A stretch of 64,000 nt of DNA from Paenibacillus tritici (GTDB lineage: Bacteria > Bacillota > Bacilli > Paenibacillales > Paenibacillaceae), in the NCBI RefSeq assembly GCF_013204885.1, contig NZ_JABMKX010000022.1, positions 1 to 64,000 of the forward strand, written 5' to 3'. Within the stretch, counting starts at the first letter, position 1, and each line of letters begins with the position of its first letter. Positions 8,045 to 16,156 of this stretch are shown here, piece after piece. Both the position numbers and the translations under genes were made by a program. The notes beneath the pieces were generated by a model. It did no database searches. It was given only the letters and a program-made list of their open reading frames with translations, and was not told where the DNA came from.

Positions 8045-8073
8045 GTACCGCTAAGCGGTACTTTTCGCTTTTT
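8045..8073 (+). terminator. Rho-independent terminator
   Basis: GTACCGC-TAA-GCGGTAC hairpin followed by TTTTCGCTTTTT, 22 bases after the stop of the sugar isomerase-like gene. Confidence 0.8.
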
Positions 8074-8141
8074 ACTGAATAAAATAGTATACATATCGCG
8101 TATTTGCAAGCGATTCGTGCTCAGAAAGGGAGGGATCACAG

Positions 8142-9245
8142 ATGCGGTTCACTTTCCCCATTCTTACCCTATGCCATGGCGGGGCACAACGCATGCTCGT
8201 AGAGCTTACGAACGGTCTTACTGCCCGGGGCCACCAGGTTGTGATCGTTATGCCGCTGGGAGGGGCTGTTTCATATGAAGTTCATTCCATTCTGCTGATT
8301 ACCGACTATCCGCTGCTCCGTGAATCCGACTTCCCGGTCAGCGATATCATCGTGTCCAATTTCTACACTACAGTTCCGGTCTCACAAGCCGCAAGCCGGA
8401 ACGGCAAGGGCATTCATGTGCGCCTGTCTCTGTGTTATGAACCGCTGTTTTTACCGGAAAATGAAGTCTCCTTCCCCTCTTATCATGCTACCGATAAGCT
8501 GATTGTGCTCTCCAGGTGGCAGCAGGAACTGATTGAGCTGGGTCATGGCATCAGCGGAAGCATTGTGCCCGTAGGGATCAGTTCGACCTTCCGTAACATG
8601 AATATCCGCCACAAGCTTCAGGAACCGCTGAATATTACGGCGATTCTCCGCAAGGTAGAGCACGGCTTCTCCTGGCACCGGGAGCAGGAGTATCTGGTAA
8701 GTCAGCTGGAAATCGTGAAGCAGAACATTCCGTGGGTGAATATCAATTTCATCAGTCCGCCGGATGAGTTCTACAGCTCTGCGTCACTTCAGAGCATGAA
8801 GGACAGCGGGAAATACCGGTTTTTCACCCCGCTTAATGACGAGGAGTTATGCTATCACTATAACGGTGCTGATATTTTTGTCAGCTCGAGTATCTTTGAT
8901 ACCGGTTCTTTGCCGGGACTGGAAGCCATGCGCTGCGGAGCTGCGTTAGTATCCGTCTACTCCGGCGGGAATCTGGAGTATGCCCGCCATGATGAGAACT
9001 GCCTGTTATCTTACCGGCATGAGAACCGGATTGCAGAGGATGTAATCCGGCTTATTCAGGACCCCTTCTTCCGTACGCGGATTGCCGCACGCGGCGAAGC
9101 CGATTCCAAGGAATGGACCTGGGAGAACAGTGTAAGAATTATGGAACAGACAACGGCAGCCTTCCTAACGGGGAATGGTGTTACTCATCCGCCTTCGTCC
9201 ACCCTTTTGCAGAGATTGGTCAGCTCCAGAGTGCGCAAGCAGTAA
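8142..9245 (+). CDS. Family 4-type glycosyltransferase
   Basis: A 367-aa GT-B glycosyltransferase. The N-terminal domain shows GGAQRMLVELTNGLTARGHQV, the acceptor-side glycine loop typical of group 1 transferases. The C-terminal domain has FVSSSIFDTGSLPGLEAMRCG and SVYSGGNLEYARHDENCLL, the nucleotide-sugar binding region with its conserved Glu. It has no signal peptide or membrane helix. AGGGAGGG precedes the ATG. It stands at the left side of a group containing a beta-propeller protein, small beta-rich proteins, an SGNH hydrolase and a second glycosyltransferase, which suggests glycosylation of a surface structure. Donor and acceptor are unknown. Confidence 0.88.
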   Translation: MRFTFPILTLCHGGAQRMLVELTNGLTARGHQVVIVMPLGGAVSYEVHSILLITDYPLLRESDFPVSDIIVSNFYTTVPVSQAASRNGKGIHVRLSLCYEPLFLPENEVSFPSYHATDKLIVLSRWQQELIELGHGISGSIVPVGISSTFRNMNIRHKLQEPLNITAILRKVEHGFSWHREQEYLVSQLEIVKQNIPWVNINFISPPDEFYSSASLQSMKDSGKYRFFTPLNDEELCYHYNGADIFVSSSIFDTGSLPGLEAMRCGAALVSVYSGGNLEYARHDENCLLSYRHENRIAEDVIRLIQDPFFRTRIAARGEADSKEWTWENSVRIMEQTTAAFLTGNGVTHPPSSTLLQRLVSSRVRKQ

Positions 9246-9273
9246 ATTGCAGTTATGAGCGGGGATGCAGCAA

Positions 9274-9307
9274 CAGGCCCAACCTGAATGGACAGAGGTT
9301 GGGCCTG
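9274..9307. terminator. Bidirectional hairpin between convergent genes
   Basis: Perfect 12-bp arms CAGGCCCAACCT/AGGTTGGGCCTG around a 10-base loop, between the convergent glycosyltransferase and Asp-box genes. The stem is strong, but neither side has a long T-run. Confidence 0.6.
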
Positions 9308-9339
9308 CTTCTGCATATCTACTTGTGCTTCATCGCACC

Positions 9340-10572
9340 TCAATTGCCAAAAATAACATCCTGCTTGTTCAGCCGGGTATCATTCCACACCGCCGCCAGC
9401 GTATCAGGGAAAATGGTAGCTGCTGTAATGTAGTCCCCAATCAGCGGAGTGGGAACCGGGGAATTGCCGTTCGGATTGGTAGACACATCTGAGACCCTCC
9501 GGTTCGTGAAGGACAAGCCGCTGTTGATGGATTCGGCCACAAACACATCCAGCAGGAAGCCGTCCAGCCGGTTGGTATAATAGATCACCCGCACCGTACC
9601 CGTTGAGGGGGATACTGTGATCGCAGGCGAGAAATTCTGCGACCCGGACGGAGCCCCTGTGATGCTCACCGGCTGGGACCACAGCAACCCGTCCGGGGAA
9701 CGCGAGAAGAAAATATCGGCATAACCCAGCCGGAAATCATTCCACACCGCATAGACAAAACCCGCAAACGGACCATTGGAAATATCTGCTCCAAGGGCTA
9801 AATTGGTCTGTACGCGGAAGTTATAATTCGGAACCGGCAGCGGGCTGGGCACGGGAACAGTACTCGCCAGAAAAGTCGCTCCCCGGGTCACCGGAGGATT
9901 GAAGCTGACTCCCCCATCCTGGGAGACACGGATATAGGCATATTTCGGACCTGGTCCAAGCTGAATATATCCTACATAGACTTCTCCCGCCAGTCCGACA
10001 ATAAGTGCAGCCCGTTCCAGATCCCCCCGGGGATCAGAAATACGCTGTGGCCGTTCCCAGCTCAGTCCCTGATCCAGCGAACGCTGGAAGAAGATCGCAG
10101 CATTAGTCCCTAAATAGAATAGTGGGGTATAGCCTACATATGCGTTGCCCCTGTAGGGGCTGGACGGAGAACGGTCTACAGCAAGAAAAGGCTCGTCATT
10201 ATGGACATACAAGCCATAGCCCCGCTGGACGATAACAGGGGGATTGAAGGTCAGCCCGTTGTCAAATGTGGTGTACGTTGCAATGGTCCCGTCATTGAAT
10301 TCATTGAAAAAATGGACCGCTACGATAAATGTATCAGGAAAAGTATAATCAATCGTCGGTGCTTCCGCACTCATAAATCCCGGTGCCTGTGGCAGGATCG
10401 TTGAGGACCAGGTGGCTCCGCCGTCAACCGACCGGTAGAATCCGGTCAAAGCTGTGCCGGTACTGGAATCTACCGCTACTGCGCACAGGATATTGGGATC
10501 CAGTTCATTTACCGCAATAGAAGGCTCAATATGATTCCCCGGAAGTCCTGCTGTAACATTGACATTCGCCAA
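9340..10572 (-). CDS. Six-Asp-box beta-propeller protein (sialidase-like fold)
   Basis: A 410-aa protein built from Asp-box (BNR) repeats: SVDGGATW (about residue 48), TFDNGLTF, SLDQGLSW, SQDGGVSF, SPDGLLW and a weaker INSGLSF. Six such boxes are consistent with a six-bladed propeller as in sialidases, but the fold is also used for binding, and I cannot place the sialidase arginine triad, so no catalytic claim is made. There is no signal peptide; the protein begins directly with MANVNVTAGLPGNHIEPSIA. The start is TTG at 10572, after GGGGTGATG. It is 16 bases downstream of the 123-aa protein gene and probably in one operon with it. A spore-surface or mother-cell role is an inference from the neighbours. 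Confidence 0.8.
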   Translation of the reverse strand: MANVNVTAGLPGNHIEPSIAVNELDPNILCAVAVDSSTGTALTGFYRSVDGGATWSSTILPQAPGFMSAEAPTIDYTFPDTFIVAVHFFNEFNDGTIATYTTFDNGLTFNPPVIVQRGYGLYVHNDEPFLAVDRSPSSPYRGNAYVGYTPLFYLGTNAAIFFQRSLDQGLSWERPQRISDPRGDLERAALIVGLAGEVYVGYIQLGPGPKYAYIRVSQDGGVSFNPPVTRGATFLASTVPVPSPLPVPNYNFRVQTNLALGADISNGPFAGFVYAVWNDFRLGYADIFFSRSPDGLLWSQPVSITGAPSGSQNFSPAITVSPSTGTVRVIYYTNRLDGFLLDVFVAESINSGLSFTNRRVSDVSTNPNGNSPVPTPLIGDYITAATIFPDTLAAVWNDTRLNKQDVIFGN

Positions 10573-10588
10573 TAGACATCACCCCGTT

Positions 10589-10960
10589 TCAAGTGTTAAT
10601 AATGGACAACCGGTCAATGTATGTAAGTTCATGCTGAAGGATTTGCTCGATAATATTCCCTGCGGCATCCAGTGCAAACACATTTATGATAGTGTTGACC
10701 GCACTGTAAAAGTTAATCTGGGCTTCGTAGTAGCTGGCAGCATTAACCGAGAACGTCTGTACCACCAGTTGCTGAGGATTCACTTGGAATAGTGTTTCTC
10801 CCACAGGCACCCGCGTAAAATTGCTGCCGATGAAATGAAAGATCTGCAAATTAATATTAATGGCTGCGATAATGGAATCATTCAGGCAGGAAATTTGAAT
10901 CCGGTCGATATGTGATGTTCCGGCAGGCGAATTGTAGACCGCTCCCGTTGTGTAAGGCAT
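10589..10960 (-). CDS. Small beta-rich protein of unknown function
   Basis: A 123-aa protein starting MPYTTGAVYNSPAGTSHID. The sequence alternates hydrophobic and polar residues throughout (INLQIFHFIGSNF, AQINFYSAVNTIINVFALD), which predicts a beta-sandwich. It has no signal peptide, no transmembrane helix and one cysteine. GGAAGGAG lies upstream of the ATG. It precedes the Asp-box protein gene by 16 bases and is probably co-transcribed with it. Its style (threonine/serine/asparagine-rich beta protein without a signal) resembles spore-coat or exosporium proteins, but I recognise no family. Confidence 0.7.
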   Translation of the reverse strand: MPYTTGAVYNSPAGTSHIDRIQISCLNDSIIAAININLQIFHFIGSNFTRVPVGETLFQVNPQQLVVQTFSVNAASYYEAQINFYSAVNTIINVFALDAAGNIIEQILQHELTYIDRLSIINT

Positions 10961-11106
10961 AAGTCAATTACTCCTTCCCGTTTTTCGGAAGATAGCTCCT
11001 TCTTAAATCAGGTTCTCTGCCCCCCTTCCCGGCCGCAGACTTCTCCAATTGCCTATGTATATGTATCCCTCGATTTGTCCGATGAGGAAATCTATATTCC
11101 AGCATC

Positions 11107-11135
11107 AAAAAACCGGGGAAATGAAGCCTCCCCGG
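11107..11135 (-). terminator. Rho-independent terminator of the paralogue pair
   Basis: On the minus strand CCGGGGA pairs with TCCCCGG over a 9-base loop and is followed by TTTTTT, just after the stop of the second paralogue. It ends the two-gene operon and separates it from the 123-aa gene. Confidence 0.85.
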
Positions 11136-11142
11136 CGTAATG

Positions 11143-11544
11143 CTAAGAAACGGATAGGCCCGAGAACACGAGCGGTCCTATAATCGTCGGCGGATTCACA
11201 CTGCTGACTGCAGATGCAGTGAGGGCATATCCATAGTAACCGGCGGGAAGACCGCTGTCGGTGAACGCCAGATGAATGGCTTCATAGCTGTTCCCGGTCA
11301 ATGAACTGGACCGCGCGGTGAAAATCTGTACCGCATTACGAACAATAGTAATGATCAGATCCGAAGCATTAGTCAGGCTGTTCTGCAAGCCAAGCGTTGC
11401 TTCAAGCAATACCAGCCCGTTCGGTCCGGCAGACACTCCAAATTGTCCCAGAATGGTACTGCCCGGCAGGGCTATTACAGGAAGTAAAGCGGATTGACTG
11501 AAGCTCGACGGGACGCTTTTGCTGAAATCAATAACGTTCATCAT
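11143..11544 (-). CDS. Small beta-rich protein, tandem paralogue 2
   Basis: About 133 aa, clearly paralogous to the upstream neighbour at 11548-11952: both share the order IDFSKS, SFSQS, P-V-I/L-A-P-S, L-QFG, G-VLL-A-G-Q, a central I-R-A-F-R strand, then the end GP-FSGLS. The start is ATG at 11544 (TTG ATG ATG cluster); the region overlaps the upstream stop (TGATTGATG), so translation is coupled. No signal peptide and no Cys. The shape resembles short jelly-roll proteins of the exosporium BclA/BxpB type, but the match is only in general pattern. Confidence 0.75.
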   Translation of the reverse strand: MMNVIDFSKSVPSSFSQSALLPVIALPGSTILGQFGVSAGPNGLVLLEATLGLQNSLTNASDLIITIVRNAVQIFTARSSSLTGNSYEAIHLAFTDSGLPAGYYGYALTASAVSSVNPPTIIGPLVFSGLSVS

Positions 11545-11547
11545 CAA

Positions 11548-11952
11548 TCACACCAGCGAGAGTCCCGAGAAATCCACGGGACCTATCAGATTGGCAGCGT
11601 TAGAAGCGGAGGAATTCACTAGTGACACCGTTAAGGTGTAAGCGAAATATCCTGCGGCAAAACCAGTATCGACATAGGAGAGGCTGATCAGATCAAATAG
11701 CCCGGCACCAGGCACCGTGGTCCGCAGTGTGAACACCGGCGCAGCTCCGCGGAGGATAGTGAATAACAGATCTGGAGTGCCGAACACCGTCTGCACACCT
11801 ACCGAAGCATTAAGCAGAACACTCCCGCCCAGAGCTGTCGCCATGCCAAATTGGGTAAGCGTATTGCTGGAGGGCGAAGCAAGAACGGGTATGGCAATGG
11901 ACTGGCTGAAGCTTGTGATTGTGCTTTTACTGAAATCAATGATTTGAGTCAT
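11548..11952 (-). CDS. Small beta-rich protein, tandem paralogue 1
   Basis: A 134-aa protein starting MTQIIDFSKSTITSFSQS and ending VDFSGLSLV. The start is ATG at 11952 because GGGAGGTT lies 7 bases upstream; an upstream in-frame ATG at 11979 lacks an RBS. It is almost devoid of charged residues, rich in Ser, Thr, Leu, Val and Ala, and predicted all-beta. It has no signal peptide, as for proteins made in the mother cell and assembled onto the forespore. A sigma-K-like -10 is at 11986. It heads a two-gene operon with its paralogue. Function unknown; spore surface structural protein is the best guess. Confidence 0.75.
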   Translation of the reverse strand: MTQIIDFSKSTITSFSQSIAIPVLASPSSNTLTQFGMATALGGSVLLNASVGVQTVFGTPDLLFTILRGAAPVFTLRTTVPGAGLFDLISLSYVDTGFAAGYFAYTLTVSLVNSSASNAANLIGPVDFSGLSLV

Positions 11953-11985
11953 CCTGTAACCTCCCAGTATCAAATTCATTCTCTC

Positions 11986-11994
11986 TATTCTATG
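11986..11994 (-). promoter_or_regulatory. Sigma-K-like -10 element
   Basis: Read on the minus strand the sequence is CATAGAATA, an exact match to the sigma-K -10 consensus CATANNNTA, about 35 bases upstream of the paralogue 1 start codon. The -35 (AC, 16-17 bases further up) is not clear, so this is suggestive only. Confidence 0.4.
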
Positions 11995-12132
11995 AAGAAT
12001 TCAATCTGCTGACTGGACTAACAACGGGATGTAACACCCAGCCGTACGAAACCATGACATCTATACATAGGCACGGCTGTATGTATGGTTTACACTGAAT
12101 TTATATACACTAGGGTTATCGGAGGCGGGACA

Positions 12133-12897
12133 ATGAATACGAATGAAGAATACAAGGAACCCACGGGACCTGAGTTCAAATACATGGTGAGCGGAGACTC
12201 TATCTCCAAGGGCGTTGTCTATGATGAGGCACGAAGCCGTTATGTCATTCTGGAAGATAATTATGTATCTATGCTCCAGGGCAAGCTCAAGGGGGCAATG
12301 CGCAACACAGCCAGATTCGGCAATACGCTGATGAAGGGCTTCGGCAACCTGAAGCGGGATGTACTCAAGGAGAGACCGGATGTGGTCCTGATTGAATACG
12401 GCGGCAATGACTGTGACTATCACTGGGGAGAGATTGCGAGCAACCCCGAAGCTGAGCATAGTCCCAAAACAGATTTTCCGGCCTTCGAGCGGATGCTGCT
12501 CGATATGATTGATTTCCTCAAGAACCAGGGGATCACCCCTATTCTGATGAGTCTGCCCCCGCTGAATGCGGACAACTACTTCAAGTGGGTCAGCGGCAAT
12601 AATCCCGATTCCGAGGTCAACATTATGAAATTCCTCGGCAGCGTCACCAAGATTTACTGGTGGCAGGAACGCTACAACTCCGCGATCATCAAGGTTGCCG
12701 AGAGTACCAAGACCAAGATTATTGATGTCCGGGGCGCTTTCCTCCAGCAGCCGGATTACACCAAGTTCATCTGCCGGGATGGCATCCACCCCAACCGGGA
12801 AGGGCACCGGATTATCTATGACAAGGTTCTGGATTTCATCCGCACCAGCGAACCCCAGCTGCTGCTGGACCCTGCGGCCATGCCGGGGCGTGGATGA
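12133..12897 (+). CDS. SGNH/GDSL-family hydrolase
   Basis: A 254-aa serine hydrolase. Block I is YMVSGDSISKGVVYDEA near the N-terminus with the nucleophile Ser; the Gly and Asn oxyanion residues are in NTARFGNTLMKGF and YGGNDCDYHW; block V is RDGIHPNREGH near residue 220, giving the Asp and His of the triad. The start is ATG at 12133, after GGAGGCGGG; an upstream in-frame ATG at 12085 has no RBS. There is no signal peptide. Substrate unknown (esters of sugars or lipids are usual). It is divergent from the small beta-rich protein operon, and an O-acetyl or acyl-ester role on a surface glycan would fit the neighbouring glycosyltransferases. Confidence 0.9.
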   Translation: MNTNEEYKEPTGPEFKYMVSGDSISKGVVYDEARSRYVILEDNYVSMLQGKLKGAMRNTARFGNTLMKGFGNLKRDVLKERPDVVLIEYGGNDCDYHWGEIASNPEAEHSPKTDFPAFERMLLDMIDFLKNQGITPILMSLPPLNADNYFKWVSGNNPDSEVNIMKFLGSVTKIYWWQERYNSAIIKVAESTKTKIIDVRGAFLQQPDYTKFICRDGIHPNREGHRIIYDKVLDFIRTSEPQLLLDPAAMPGRG

Positions 12898-12916
12898 TAA
12901 ACTCAACTCAACATTC

Positions 12917-12950
12917 AAGCGCTCCCCCAGCTTCGGCAGGAGGAGCGCTT
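12917..12950. terminator. Hairpin between convergent genes
   Basis: AAGCGCTCC pairs with GGAGCGCTT across 16 bases, between the convergent SGNH hydrolase and glycosyltransferase genes. The T-tracts are poor, so termination strength is uncertain. Confidence 0.55.
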
Positions 12951-12964
12951 CTATATGCTCAAGG

Positions 12965-14053
12965 CTACAGCGAGACATACCTGTCACCCAGAAGCTGCTG
13001 GAAGTAAGTACGGTTGTAAATCATGCTGGGATGGCCGGGAAATAGAAGCAGCGCAGTTTCATTATACCTATTCGCCCGTTCATGCTGGCCCAGCCGGTCA
13101 TAACAGAGTGCAAGCTGCAGATTCGGAATCCAGGTGTTGAAGGCTTCGTTTCTCACCCCCATGGATTCCGCCCGGTCGGGCAGCACAAGTGCAAGCTCAT
13201 ACCAGTAGACGGCCGGGTGAAGCTGGCCCTTCTCCAGATGCCAGGCTCCCAGCCGGCAGCAGCCTTCGGCACGCGGAGAATCATATTGCAGCGTGCGGGC
13301 GATAGCCGTGAACGAAGCTTCCTTGTCCCCCAGACCCTCCCGGCATTCGGCCAGCCGCAGGCAGGCCTGAATATTGTCTTCAATCCAGCCCAGCCCGCCA
13401 TTCAGGAACAACTCATAGTAATGGCAAGCTTCCTTCAGAAGTCTATGATCACGCAGCTCGTTGGCATAATAATATTGATCGCGCGGAGTGAAGCTCTCCC
13501 CCTCTGCCGCCCGTTTGCGGTAGATACGCAGATTGCGGTCGGTATGCTCTTTATCCTTGTCATGGGTAACACAGACGTCACTGCTGAGCGACGGACCGTA
13601 CACCTCCAGATATTCATGCACCGGACCGATCCATCTGAACCCGCAGGCCCGGCGGACCAGCCGGTTGCGCCGCAAGGAAGTAACCACCTTGCCCTCCCCG
13701 TCAAAAGCGAGATTGTACTGCATATTCACACTGTCCACATTTCCCGGCAGCCATGGCTTCAGCTCTCTGAACAGCGCCTGATCTCTCTCCTGCAGATAGT
13801 CATCCGCATCCAGCCAGAAGATGTACTCCCTGGTTGCCTTGCTGAAGGCGAAATTGCGTGCCGCCGAGAAATCCTCAATCCAGGCAAAATCATAAATCAC
13901 CGCCCCGAAGGAAGCGGCAATCTCCTTGGTGCGGTCGGTCGATCCCGTATCGGCAATGATGATCTCGTCTACAAGTCCCTTCACGGACGACAGGCAGCGG
14001 GGCAGGCTTTTTTCCTCATTGCGGACAATCATGCACAAACTGATCTCTATCAT
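12965..14053 (-). CDS. Family 2 glycosyltransferase with C-terminal TPR region
   Basis: A 362-aa protein. Residues 1-100 are a GT2 (GT-A) domain: SLCMIVRNEEKSLPRCLSS, IIADTGSTDRT, and the DxD-type metal motif in FWLDADDYL near residue 97; VHEYLEV is the following family segment. From about residue 195 the protein becomes helical with TPR-like units (HYYELFLNGG, AVYWYELALVLP, LALCYDRLGQHERANRY). GT2-TPR proteins of Bacillales often glycosylate peptides or surface proteins. It is cytosolic with no membrane helix. AGGAGG lies upstream of the ATG. It is the second glycosyltransferase of this cluster. The acceptor is unknown. Confidence 0.88.
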   Translation of the reverse strand: MIEISLCMIVRNEEKSLPRCLSSVKGLVDEIIIADTGSTDRTKEIAASFGAVIYDFAWIEDFSAARNFAFSKATREYIFWLDADDYLQERDQALFRELKPWLPGNVDSVNMQYNLAFDGEGKVVTSLRRNRLVRRACGFRWIGPVHEYLEVYGPSLSSDVCVTHDKDKEHTDRNLRIYRKRAAEGESFTPRDQYYYANELRDHRLLKEACHYYELFLNGGLGWIEDNIQACLRLAECREGLGDKEASFTAIARTLQYDSPRAEGCCRLGAWHLEKGQLHPAVYWYELALVLPDRAESMGVRNEAFNTWIPNLQLALCYDRLGQHERANRYNETALLLFPGHPSMIYNRTYFQQLLGDRYVSL

Positions 14054-14236
14054 GGCAGCCTCCTCAATGAATGATCCATTGTGCTATCATGATATGCAGT
14101 GCAACTAACAGGGACCCCTTGTTCTAACCCAGAGATTCCGGGTGTTTTGGGAGCTGTACTTTTTTTGCGGACTCCGGCCGTGATTTTTGTTATAATAAGC
14201 AGCATACTATCCATATACCAAAAGGGGACGTTTGCT

Positions 14237-15049
14237 TTGTCAAAAATAATTAAGACGCTAACTATTGCCGGCAGTGACTCCAGTGGAGGCGCAGGCATTC
14301 AGGCTGACCTCAAAACCTTTGAGGAATACGGCACCTATGGCTTCAGTGCCTTGACTACCATTGTTACGATGGACCCTGACCGGGGCTGGCATCATAATGT
14401 ATATCCGATTGATGCCGCAATCGTTGCCGAGCAGCTCAAGACCATCTTCGCCGGCGGTCCAGTGGATGCCATGAAGACCGGTATGCTGGGCAGCGTGGAG
14501 ATTGTTCAGGTGACGGAAGAGGCACTGAAGAACAACCTCCAGACCAATGTCGTGATCGACCCGGTAATGGTCTGCAAAGGCGAAGATGAAGTGCTGAACC
14601 CGGAGAGCGCCAATGCAATCCGCGATCTGCTGCTGCCGCTGGCTACTGTAGCTACACCGAATCTGTTCGAAGCCGGTGTTCTCTCCGGCCTGGGCAAGCT
14701 GACTACCCTTGAAGAGATGAAGGAAGCTGCCAGACTGATTCATCAGCTCGGCACACAGAATGTAGTCGTCAAGGGCGGCAAAGCGCTGGGCGGCGATAAA
14801 GCAATTGATATCTTCTTCGACGGCAGCGAATATGTTATCCTGGAGACGGCGAAGATTGAGCCTGCCCACAACCACGGAGCCGGCTGCACCTTCGCTGCCG
14901 CGATTACCGGCGGACTGGCCAACGGGTTGTCGGTGAAGGAAGCTGTCGTTAAAGCGAAGGATTTCGTGTCCGCCGCCATCCGTAACGGCTATGCCTTCAA
15001 CCAATATGTCGGCCCTGTATTCCATGGCGGCTACCGCCTGGAGCAGTAA
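14237..15049 (+). CDS. pdxK: Pyridoxal/pyridoxine kinase, ThiD-like
   Basis: A 270-aa ribokinase-superfamily enzyme that phosphorylates vitamin B6 vitamers (and possibly hydroxymethylpyrimidine) with ATP. Evidence: GSDSSGGAGIQADLKTFEEY at the N-terminus, MKTGMLGS near residue 80, and the anion hole with the catalytic loop NHGAGCTFAAAITGG near 215-230. The length equals Bacillus subtilis PdxK (about 271 aa). The start is TTG at 14237 after AAAGGGGAC with 7-8 bases spacing; an upstream in-frame ATG at 14099 would add 46 residues unlike the family. It is a single gene divergent from the GT2 gene and ended by a strong hairpin. ThiD is the alternative, but the DPDRGWHH segment favours PdxK. Confidence 0.9.
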   Translation: MSKIIKTLTIAGSDSSGGAGIQADLKTFEEYGTYGFSALTTIVTMDPDRGWHHNVYPIDAAIVAEQLKTIFAGGPVDAMKTGMLGSVEIVQVTEEALKNNLQTNVVIDPVMVCKGEDEVLNPESANAIRDLLLPLATVATPNLFEAGVLSGLGKLTTLEEMKEAARLIHQLGTQNVVVKGGKALGGDKAIDIFFDGSEYVILETAKIEPAHNHGAGCTFAAAITGGLANGLSVKEAVVKAKDFVSAAIRNGYAFNQYVGPVFHGGYRLEQ

Positions 15050-15086
15050 GACCGGACTGTTGACAATTTTAAATACCCGTACACAA

Positions 15087-15134
15087 AAACCTCTCTTCGT
15101 AACGGCTGGGTGAACAGCCCTCGAAGAGAGGTTT
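15087..15134. terminator. Bidirectional Rho-independent terminator
   Basis: AAACCTCTCTTCG pairs with CGAAGAGAGGTTT (13 bp) around an inner GGCTG/CAGCC stem. T-runs follow on both strands (TTTCTTTG plus, TTTTTG minus). It serves the convergent pdxK and membrane protein genes. Confidence 0.9.
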
Positions 15135-15155
15135 CTTTGTTTCTTGTTGCGTGTC

Positions 15156-16061
15156 CTACTTAACTGCGGGTTCCTCCGCTATATGCTTGACAAAGGCCAT
15201 CAGCTTATCCTTATTGCTCTCGCCAAGCACGCTGATAATAATGGACTTCGCATTATAATCAATAGGCATGGCGGAGATGAACGGTGATTTGAGAATATCG
15301 ACACCGAACAGTTCGTTTTTGCCGGTCTCCTCATTGACTCCCCACTTCATGCGCGTATCGTCAGCGGCAAGCTTGCCATCCGCCGTAATCGGCTCCAGAT
15401 TCTGGAATCCTGTCTGTCCGCCGATCCAATCGACGGTAGCCTCATCCAGAATGAGGATATCCGGCCGGTTCGCTGCCAGCTCCACTACAGCCTTCTGCAT
15501 GTGGTTCATATCCAGCGTATCGGAGCCTTCCCCGGTCCGGGGAAGATACACAATATTGGCCTCGACCCGCTTCCATTCGGGATAAGCAGCGACGATGGCC
15601 TTCTCCAGCTCATCTGTTTTGCCGCTGGTATCCTTGGCTCCGAAGTTGCCAATGAACATAATCGTCGCATCCACCGGAGGCAGAGAAGCGAGATACTGCC
15701 GGTGCTGGTAGTTATCATAGAGCGCCTTCCCGCCGAAGATCAGCACAAGCACACCGATAATGCCGAGAATCACATGGGTTTTGTACAGCCGCATGAAGGT
15801 CTCCCATTTGCTTGCCGTACCGGAGAAGCGCCCGTATTTGGCCAGCCGCTCATCTTCAGCCTGCTGAATCTCTTGCTCATCCCAGGTATCGAGAATCAGC
15901 TTGTACGCCCGGAAATCCGCCTCATACGCTGCTATCTCTTCATCCGTTGAAAGGGCCCGTCTGCGCTTCAGGAGCAGATCGAACCGTTTGTTCAGTTCCT
16001 CTCTGGTTACGGTTTCAGGTAAGTCTAACCGCACGTACGCTTGCTTCAGGTTATCGTTCAC
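15156..16061 (-). CDS. Membrane-anchored protein with J-like N-terminus and binding-protein-like ectodomain
   Basis: A 301-aa protein I do not recognise as a named gene. Residues 1-60 (VRLDLPETVTREELNKRFDLLLK, then DFRAYKLILDTW) resemble a degenerate J-domain helix arrangement without the HPD motif. One transmembrane helix follows near residues 94-112 (HVILGIIGVLVLIFGGKALY). The outside part (about 190 aa) has VDATIMFIGNF, then RPDILILDEATVDWIGGQTGFQNLEP, a pattern seen in periplasmic-type binding proteins. So the cytosolic J-like segment is joined to an extracellular, possibly ligand-binding, domain. It is monocistronic, and the function is unknown. Confidence 0.75.
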   Translation of the reverse strand: MNDNLKQAYVRLDLPETVTREELNKRFDLLLKRRRALSTDEEIAAYEADFRAYKLILDTWDEQEIQQAEDERLAKYGRFSGTASKWETFMRLYKTHVILGIIGVLVLIFGGKALYDNYQHRQYLASLPPVDATIMFIGNFGAKDTSGKTDELEKAIVAAYPEWKRVEANIVYLPRTGEGSDTLDMNHMQKAVVELAANRPDILILDEATVDWIGGQTGFQNLEPITADGKLAADDTRMKWGVNEETGKNELFGVDILKSPFISAMPIDYNAKSIIISVLGESNKDKLMAFVKHIAEEPAVK

Positions 16062-16156
16062 ATTCAGTTCTCCTTTGATATGTATGATACAGTAATTCTA
16101 TTTTAACAGACTTCGCCCTGTATTCTCCACTCGCGCTATAAAAGGGGCCTGCCAGC

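Noticed and set aside
9340..10572. Calling the Asp-box protein a functional sialidase
   Set aside because: Asp boxes show the fold, but the arginine triad and nucleophile Tyr/Glu pair could not be placed and no signal peptide is present.
12061..12987. 308-aa minus-strand frame over the SGNH hydrolase
   Set aside because: Antisense shadow of a gene with clear SGNH motifs; high GC codon positions keep the opposite frame open.
13082..14074. 330-aa plus-strand frame over the GT2-TPR gene
   Set aside because: Shadow frame opposite a gene with the DxD and TPR features.
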